The notes beneath the pieces were generated by a model, which was not told where the DNA came from, ran no database searches, and was given only the letters and a program-made list of their open reading frames with translations. Positions 59,929-64,000 of a DNA stretch of 64,000 nucleotides are shown here, piece after piece; position 1 is the first letter of the stretch, and each line of letters starts with the position of its first letter. This DNA is from an uncultured bacterium (GTDB lineage: Bacteria > Cyanobacteriota > Vampirovibrionia > Gastranaerophilales > Gastranaerophilaceae), in NCBI GenBank assembly GCA_949282215.1, contig CASDPF010000010.1, positions 1 to 64,000 of the forward strand. The letters are read 5' to 3'. The position numbers were made by a program, and so were the translations under genes.

Positions 59929-60597
59929 TTATAATATGGTCTTTACATTATTTCTGCCGTTATTTTTCGCTAGATAAAGTGCTTTATCCGCACCATCTAA
60001 AAATTCTCCTGCTGTCTCAACTCCTGATTCTGTTGAATTGACACCTATACTTATTGTAACTTGAAATTTATTATCATTGTATTCAAACGGATATTTTTCA
60101 ATTCTTTTTCTTAATCTTTCGAGTGGAATAAGTGCTTTTTCTAAAGGTGTTTCAGTCAGTAATGCAACGAATTCTTCTCCTCCGTATCGAAATACCATGT
60201 CAGTTTTTCTTAACGTATCCAAAATCATATATGCGACTTCTTTTAATACATAATCTCCGCATAAATGTCCATAAGTGTCATTTACTTTTTTGAAAAAATC
60301 TATATCAATAACAGCAATACTTAAATTATTGTGATATCTTTTTGACCGCAAAAACTCACGTTCTAAATTTGCATCCAAATGTCTGCGGTTGTAAAGCCCT
60401 GTGAGAGCATCAGTTAAGGAAAGATACCTTGTATGAGAGTACATGAAATTAATTTTTTTTATAACATCAAGTTTGTTTGTTTCAGGTACAGGAAAATTCC
60501 TAATAATTTCTTCAATGTTTTGCTGAATTTCATCAAGAACTTCCGGCGGAAGGTCAAAATTCATATTTTCAAAATCGTTGTTATCAATTTCAGCCAT
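59929..60597 (-). CDS. Diguanylate cyclase (GGDEF domain)
   Basis: 222 residues after GGGAGAG. A short acidic N-terminus of about 50 residues precedes SLTDALTGLYNRRHLDANLE, the start of the GGDEF domain; the active site reads RYGGEEFVALL (GGEEF) near 140 and is intact. An RxxD inhibitory site is not seen in the expected place before GGEEF. No membrane or sensor domain, so it is cytoplasmic and its input is unknown. It makes c-di-GMP from two GTP. Confidence 0.9.
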   Translation of the reverse strand: MAEIDNNDFENMNFDLPPEVLDEIQQNIEEIIRNFPVPETNKLDVIKKINFMYSHTRYLSLTDALTGLYNRRHLDANLEREFLRSKRYHNNLSIAVIDIDFFKKVNDTYGHLCGDYVLKEVAYMILDTLRKTDMVFRYGGEEFVALLTETPLEKALIPLERLRKRIEKYPFEYNDNKFQVTISIGVNSTESGVETAGEFLDGADKALYLAKNNGRNNVKTIL

Positions 60598-60672
60598 AAT
60601 CTCTCCCTATACAAATTTAATTATACCATAAAAATTGCATAGAAAAAATTTTTTTGATAAAGTTTACACATA

Positions 60673-61263
60673 ATGAGATTGAATGCAGAAAGTATGTTAT
60701 CAAAATTTGCAAACAGCTCTTCACATCCGACAGAAGTGAGGCGTTTGAGCATGATGATTTTTGATGAAATGAATGAAAAAGTATGCGAAATGTCTAATCG
60801 TGAAAGAAAAATTCTTGAGTCTGCAGCACTCTTACATGATATCGGATATTACGTCGATTCAAAATCACATAATAAACATTCCAGAGATATGATAATTGAG
60901 CATGGTCTGGAAGGCTTCAGTGATAAAGAAACCCTTATGACTGCATCAATTTGCCGTTATCATAGAGGAAATTTACCTGATAAAAATAAACATGAACTCT
61001 ATGGAGGATTTGAGAAAAAAGAACGTAAAATTGTTAAAAAGCTCGGTGGTATTTTAAGAATAGCTGATGGTCTTGATAGAGCACATCTTTCATTAATAAA
61101 AAAAATTAAAATAAATTACGATGATGAGAATAACATTGTAGAATTTATTCTTACTCCGAATACTCCGGAGTTCCGTCCTGATATTACTTCTGCAATTAGA
61201 AAACGTGATTTGTTTGAAATAGGTTTTAAATGTCAGTCTGTAATTAAGTTTTCAGATATTTAA
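60673..61263 (+). CDS. HD-domain phosphohydrolase (Ppx/GppA C-terminal-like)
   Basis: 196 residues. SAALLHDIGYYVDSKSHNKHS near 48-68 supplies the HD pair and the later histidines, then RYHRG near 96 and LGGILRIADGLDRAH near 128 with another Asp. This matches the HD domain found at the C-terminus of exopolyphosphatase/GppA proteins but here it stands alone. Possible substrates include (p)ppGpp and other nucleotides. It is divergent from the GGDEF gene with 75 bp between. Confidence 0.8.
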   Translation: MRLNAESMLSKFANSSSHPTEVRRLSMMIFDEMNEKVCEMSNRERKILESAALLHDIGYYVDSKSHNKHSRDMIIEHGLEGFSDKETLMTASICRYHRGNLPDKNKHELYGGFEKKERKIVKKLGGILRIADGLDRAHLSLIKKIKINYDDENNIVEFILTPNTPEFRPDITSAIRKRDLFEIGFKCQSVIKFSDI

Positions 61264-61379
61264 TTGTAAAATATTGTAAAAATTTTCCTAAAAATTGTAA
61301 CATTTCTTTATGAAGAATACTTTATATATATAGGGAAAAATATGAAAGGCAATTGGGTTAAGCCCCGATTGATACGGTA

Positions 61380-61670
61380 ATGAGTGGTTTCGACGTAAAT
61401 GTTTTGAGCACAAAGCCAATTATTCGGGAAGCCGCAAATATGCAAAACGACGGCGGCGGTGGAAATCTTGGCTATATGCAGCAAGGTGAAAACCGAGAAG
61501 ATGAAAAAAGAAAACAGGTGTTTGACGAAAGTATCTTCTCGAAAAAAAATGAATTTGATTGTTTCGTGTTTGAAAAAGATTTAGAAGGTTTTAAAGATGA
61601 TGGGTTCTCTATTGCAAAATTTATAGCAAATTGTATTTTATCAATTAAAAAGCTATTGAAAATCAAGTAG
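61380..61670 (+). CDS. Hypothetical protein with a hairpin leader
   Basis: 96 residues starting MSGFDVNVLSTKPIIREAAN, with a Gly/Asn patch (NDGGGGNLGYMQQGENRE) and a C-terminal helix ending LKKLLKIK-like LSIKKLLKIK. No known family. The 5' leader from about 61340 contains CAAT-x-GGG...CCC-xx-ATTG as a hairpin and lacks a good SD for ATG 61380, so the start is uncertain. A phenylalanine-rich acidic region lies at about 55-75. Confidence 0.45.
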   Translation: MSGFDVNVLSTKPIIREAANMQNDGGGGNLGYMQQGENREDEKRKQVFDESIFSKKNEFDCFVFEKDLEGFKDDGFSIAKFIANCILSIKKLLKIK

Positions 61671-61744
61671 AACCTATTTACAATCGAAAAACTTCGTATT
61701 ATATTATTAGTGTATGATTTACACTAATAAAAAAGGACGAAGTT

Positions 61745-62086
61745 ATGAAGATTAATTTTAAACCCCAAAGATTATTATCAAGTTTAGTTACAGAAGAGAA
61801 AATTCCAAATGGAATAAGACGTATTATCCAAACGGAAGGTCAAAAAGCAAGAACAATTGATATGGAATTAAGCCATTTAGATTCTCTTGGAAATGTTTAT
61901 CCTAAGGAATATTATGTTTCTTCTGTTAAAGTTTATGATACAAAAAGCAGTAACTTATTAAAAATGATGCAAAGAGAAGTGACAGGAACTACTAATAGTG
62001 TAACTAACCTTGTTACCAGAAATTACGACGGTAAATATGATAAATCTTTGATAGTTAGAAATAACGGTTCTATAATAAAGCAATAG
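61745..62086 (+). CDS. Hypothetical protein with N-terminal INFKP motif
   Basis: 113 residues. An AAAGGA SD is nine bases upstream of ATG 61745. The protein begins MKINFKPQRLLSS, similar in position to the FTG/FQG motifs of others in the window, and continues with a beta-rich domain (RRIIQTEGQKARTIDMELSHLDSLG, VYPKEYYVSSVKVYD). No known family. A strong terminator follows directly. Confidence 0.6.
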   Translation: MKINFKPQRLLSSLVTEEKIPNGIRRIIQTEGQKARTIDMELSHLDSLGNVYPKEYYVSSVKVYDTKSSNLLKMMQREVTGTTNSVTNLVTRNYDGKYDKSLIVRNNGSIIKQ

Positions 62087-62100
62087 GTTTGACAAAATAA

Positions 62101-62136
62101 AAAAACAGCCTAAAATTATTTTAGGCTGTTTTTTTT
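62101..62136 (+). terminator. Terminator
   Basis: AAAACAGCCTAAAA and TTTTAGGCTGTTTT form a 14 bp stem with a three-base loop, followed by TTTT. Its final T run touches the start codon of the alpha/beta hydrolase gene at 62137. Confidence 0.94.
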
Positions 62137-62853
62137 ATGCAAGAAAAATTTTTATATACAAACGACAATATTAAAATTGCCATAAATCATTATGATAAAG
62201 GAAAAGAAAGTGTATTAATCATAATTCCGGGATGGTTTATGACAAAAGATAGCAAGGCTTTTTTAAAAATTTCAAAAGCTTTTGCTCAAGAGATGGATGT
62301 AATTTGTATGGACTGCCGGGGGCATGGAAAAAGTAGCGGATTCTATACATTTACAGCAAAAGAGACTGCGGATATTAAAAAAATTGTGGACTTTGCAAAA
62401 TCAAAATATAAAAAAGTTTATCTTGCGGGGTTTTCTTTAGGTGGTGCATTAGCTGTAATTCATGGGGGAATTAATCAAAATGTGGATAAAATTATAGCTG
62501 TTTCTGCTCCTTCCAGTTTTAGAAAAATAGAAAATCAAATGTGGCATTATAATGCCTGGATTCCTACAATGAAGAAATTTGAGTTTTCCCGTTGGGTTTC
62601 AGTTCGACCCTTGATAATTCCGTTAAAAAAAATTAAACCTATAGATGTTATTAAAAAAGTTGATGTACCAACCCTTTTTATTGCAGGCGGGAAGGATGTT
62701 ACCGTGAAAAAATGGCATACAGAAAAACTTTTTGATTTGGCTGTTTGTAAGAAAAAATATGTACTGTTTGAGAATTGTATCCATGCAGAAGATATATTTT
62801 TGCAGGAAAAAGATAAATTTATACAAACCTGCCTTGATTGGTTAAAAGAATAG
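62137..62853 (+). CDS. Alpha/beta hydrolase
   Basis: 238 residues. IIIPGWFMTKDSKAF is the oxyanion strand, DCRGHGKSSG lies near 66, the nucleophile elbow GFSLGGALAV is near 100, GGKDVTV near 188 carries the acid and NCIHAEDIF near 218 the histidine. The lid region around residue 130-155 is small. Substrate unknown (a carboxylic ester or thioester is usual). The ATG lies within a terminator T run, with no SD, so an additional promoter or an alternative start is possible. Confidence 0.8.
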   Translation: MQEKFLYTNDNIKIAINHYDKGKESVLIIIPGWFMTKDSKAFLKISKAFAQEMDVICMDCRGHGKSSGFYTFTAKETADIKKIVDFAKSKYKKVYLAGFSLGGALAVIHGGINQNVDKIIAVSAPSSFRKIENQMWHYNAWIPTMKKFEFSRWVSVRPLIIPLKKIKPIDVIKKVDVPTLFIAGGKDVTVKKWHTEKLFDLAVCKKKYVLFENCIHAEDIFLQEKDKFIQTCLDWLKE

Positions 62854-62901
62854 ACTTTATCAAATTTAGTAAGTTTTTTGTGTTTGTGTTAAGCTTGTTC
62901 T

Positions 62902-64000
62902 ATGGAAAATATAAATAAGAAAATTAAAATCGGTTTAATTGGTCTTGGTACCGTGGGTTCTGGTGTTTTTAAAACCCTAAAATCATTTGACCATGTTGAA
63001 GTTACTAAAATTGCGGTTAAAAATATTAACAAACCTCGAAATATTGAAGGACTTAATCGTTCAATTATGACCGATAATCCTTTTGAAGTGGTGGATGACC
63101 CTGAAATTGATATAGTAGTGGAACTTATCGGGGGACTTAATCCTGCTTTTGATTTGATAAAAACTGCAATCAAAAACGGTAAACATATTGTTACTGCAAA
63201 TAAAGAACTCTTAGCAAAAGAGGGCGAGGAATTATTTAACTTTGCAGAAGCAAATAACAAAGTTATTCTCTATGAAGCAGCGATAGCAGGCGGTATTCCT
63301 ATCATTATGCCTATCAAAACTATTCTTGCAGGGAATAAGATTACAAGAATTGAAGCAATTTTGAACGGTACAACTAACTACATATTAACTAAGATGGATG
63401 TACAGGGTGCATCTTATGAGAATGTATTAAAAGAAGCTCAAGATTTAGGATACGCAGAAGCTGATCCTACAGGTGATGTTGAAGGGTTTGATGCTGCATA
63501 CAAAATTACAACTCTTGCAACTTTGGCATTTAAAAAACGTATAAAAATTGAGAATGTTTACCGCGAGGGAATAACAAAAATCCGTGCTCAGGACATGCAT
63601 GCTGCAAATGATTTAGGATACAAAATTAAACTTATCGCATCTGCATATTTAGATGAAAATAATAGAGCTGATGTAAGGGTTCATCCTATGTTAGTGTCAA
63701 AAAAATCTACACTTGCACATATTGATTATGTAACAAATGCTGTTTCATTAACCGGACATCCTGTAGGTTCAATTACACTTTCAGGTCCCGGAGCAGGAGA
63801 ATTTCCTACCGCAAGTTCTGTTGTCGGGGATATTTTAGCGATTGCAGCAGAGGTCGGGACAACTGATTATCTTCTTCCTATGATGAGATGTAATCATAGT
63901 GAAGCTGCTATTCCTGTAAATATACTTGATACTCAAAATAAATATTATCTTTCGATTAATGCAAAAAACAGCAAAGGTGTTATCGGTAAGATCGGGAAAA
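62902..64000 (+). CDS. hom: Homoserine dehydrogenase (partial, runs off the window)
   Basis: The frame from ATG 62902 is open to the end of the window (366 residues visible). IKIGLIGLGTVGSGVF is the NAD(P)-binding motif; VTANKELLAKEGEEL near 96, AAIAGGIPII near 132 and ILNGTTNYILTKMD near 155 are diagnostic; GYAEADPTGDVEGFDAAYK near 190 contains the catalytic lysine/aspartate region. The C-terminal part seen here begins an ACT domain (ARSNSKGVIGKIGK-like end). The enzyme reduces aspartate semialdehyde to homoserine on the route to threonine and methionine. Confidence 0.93.
   Translation, partial: MENINKKIKIGLIGLGTVGSGVFKTLKSFDHVEVTKIAVKNINKPRNIEGLNRSIMTDNPFEVVDDPEIDIVVELIGGLNPAFDLIKTAIKNGKHIVTANKELLAKEGEELFNFAEANNKVILYEAAIAGGIPIIMPIKTILAGNKITRIEAILNGTTNYILTKMDVQGASYENVLKEAQDLGYAEADPTGDVEGFDAAYKITTLATLAFKKRIKIENVYREGITKIRAQDMHAANDLGYKIKLIASAYLDENNRADVRVHPMLVSKKSTLAHIDYVTNAVSLTGHPVGSITLSGPGAGEFPTASSVVGDILAIAAEVGTTDYLLPMMRCNHSEAAIPVNILDTQNKYYLSINAKNSKGVIGKIGK

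Noticed and set aside
61340-61500. tmRNA-like elements (GGTTTCGAC, AAAACGACGG) near the 61380 gene
   Set aside because: No 3' tRNA-like half with T-arm and acceptor follows, and the region reads as an ORF; the resemblance is short.

Overview
This window looks like a chromosomal segment of a gut-type, non-photosynthetic relative of the cyanobacteria (Vampirovibrionia/Melainabacteria, probably Gastranaerophilales). The inference rests on a strongly AT-rich genome, a plant/cyanobacterial-type glutamate-cysteine ligase, the MEP-pathway kinase IspE, a HEAT-repeat protein of the phycobilin-lyase-like type, an orphan type IV prepilin-like protein, GH57 and GH77 glucan enzymes, and a set of proteins that share a short N-terminal phenylalanine-glycine motif. 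No 16S or ribosomal protein gene is present, so this placement is an inference.

Layout. (1) 1-7238: the tail of a HigA-type antitoxin and a 6.4 kb accessory island bounded by two roughly 250-290 bp direct repeats, the second abutting tRNA-Ile(GAT). The island carries an LprI-type exported protein, an exported nuclease that fuses SNase and phospholipase D domains, two tandem PP-loop (PAPS reductase-like) enzymes, a small membrane protein and a DUF6973 protein. (2) 7388-30890: mostly housekeeping genes: CinA/PncC amidohydrolase, Hsp20, a 2-hydroxyacid dehydrogenase, DUF4127, MntP, an orphan peptide ABC ATPase, a LysM protein broken by a 38 bp tandem duplication, IspE, RsmA, glutamate-cysteine ligase, Hpf, a glycosyltransferase, a sensor kinase, HolB/HolA, a ROK glucokinase, a pentein-fold enzyme and a GH57 glucan enzyme. 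(3) 30932-39552: two TM2 proteins (one frameshifted in a poly-A run), DUF2752, Dut behind a hairpin that covers its Shine-Dalgarno, AlaS, MalQ and two GT2 glycosyltransferases.

(4) 39650-53530 is a second, larger accessory region. A large serine recombinase overlaps the 3' end of tRNA-Arg(TCT), so the tRNA supplies its last codons. Behind it lie a putative regulator, two small ORFs, a primase-polymerase/helicase, a 173 bp nested palindrome, an ArdC antirestriction protein, two XRE regulators, three exported proteins (two with TPRs), a double LuxR-type HTH protein, a membrane protein and a toxin-antitoxin pair. A tRNA-like 3' fragment near 51.5 kb is a possible far end. Beyond it come a C5 methyltransferase with a HinP1I-like endonuclease (predicted GCGC) and a decayed copy of the 3' end of a related recombinase, so elements seem to have accumulated at this site more than once.

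(5) 53654-64000: His-rich exported protein, Ogt, an MDR dehydrogenase, an EamA transporter, GNAT, a response regulator/histidine kinase pair, a GGDEF protein, an HD-domain protein, an alpha/beta hydrolase and the start of homoserine dehydrogenase. Shared themes are glucan and sugar metabolism (ROK kinase, GH57, GH77), starts that depend on strong SDs including TTG and GTG, and several SD-less starts placed 6-8 nt after a -10 box, suggesting leaderless mRNAs.
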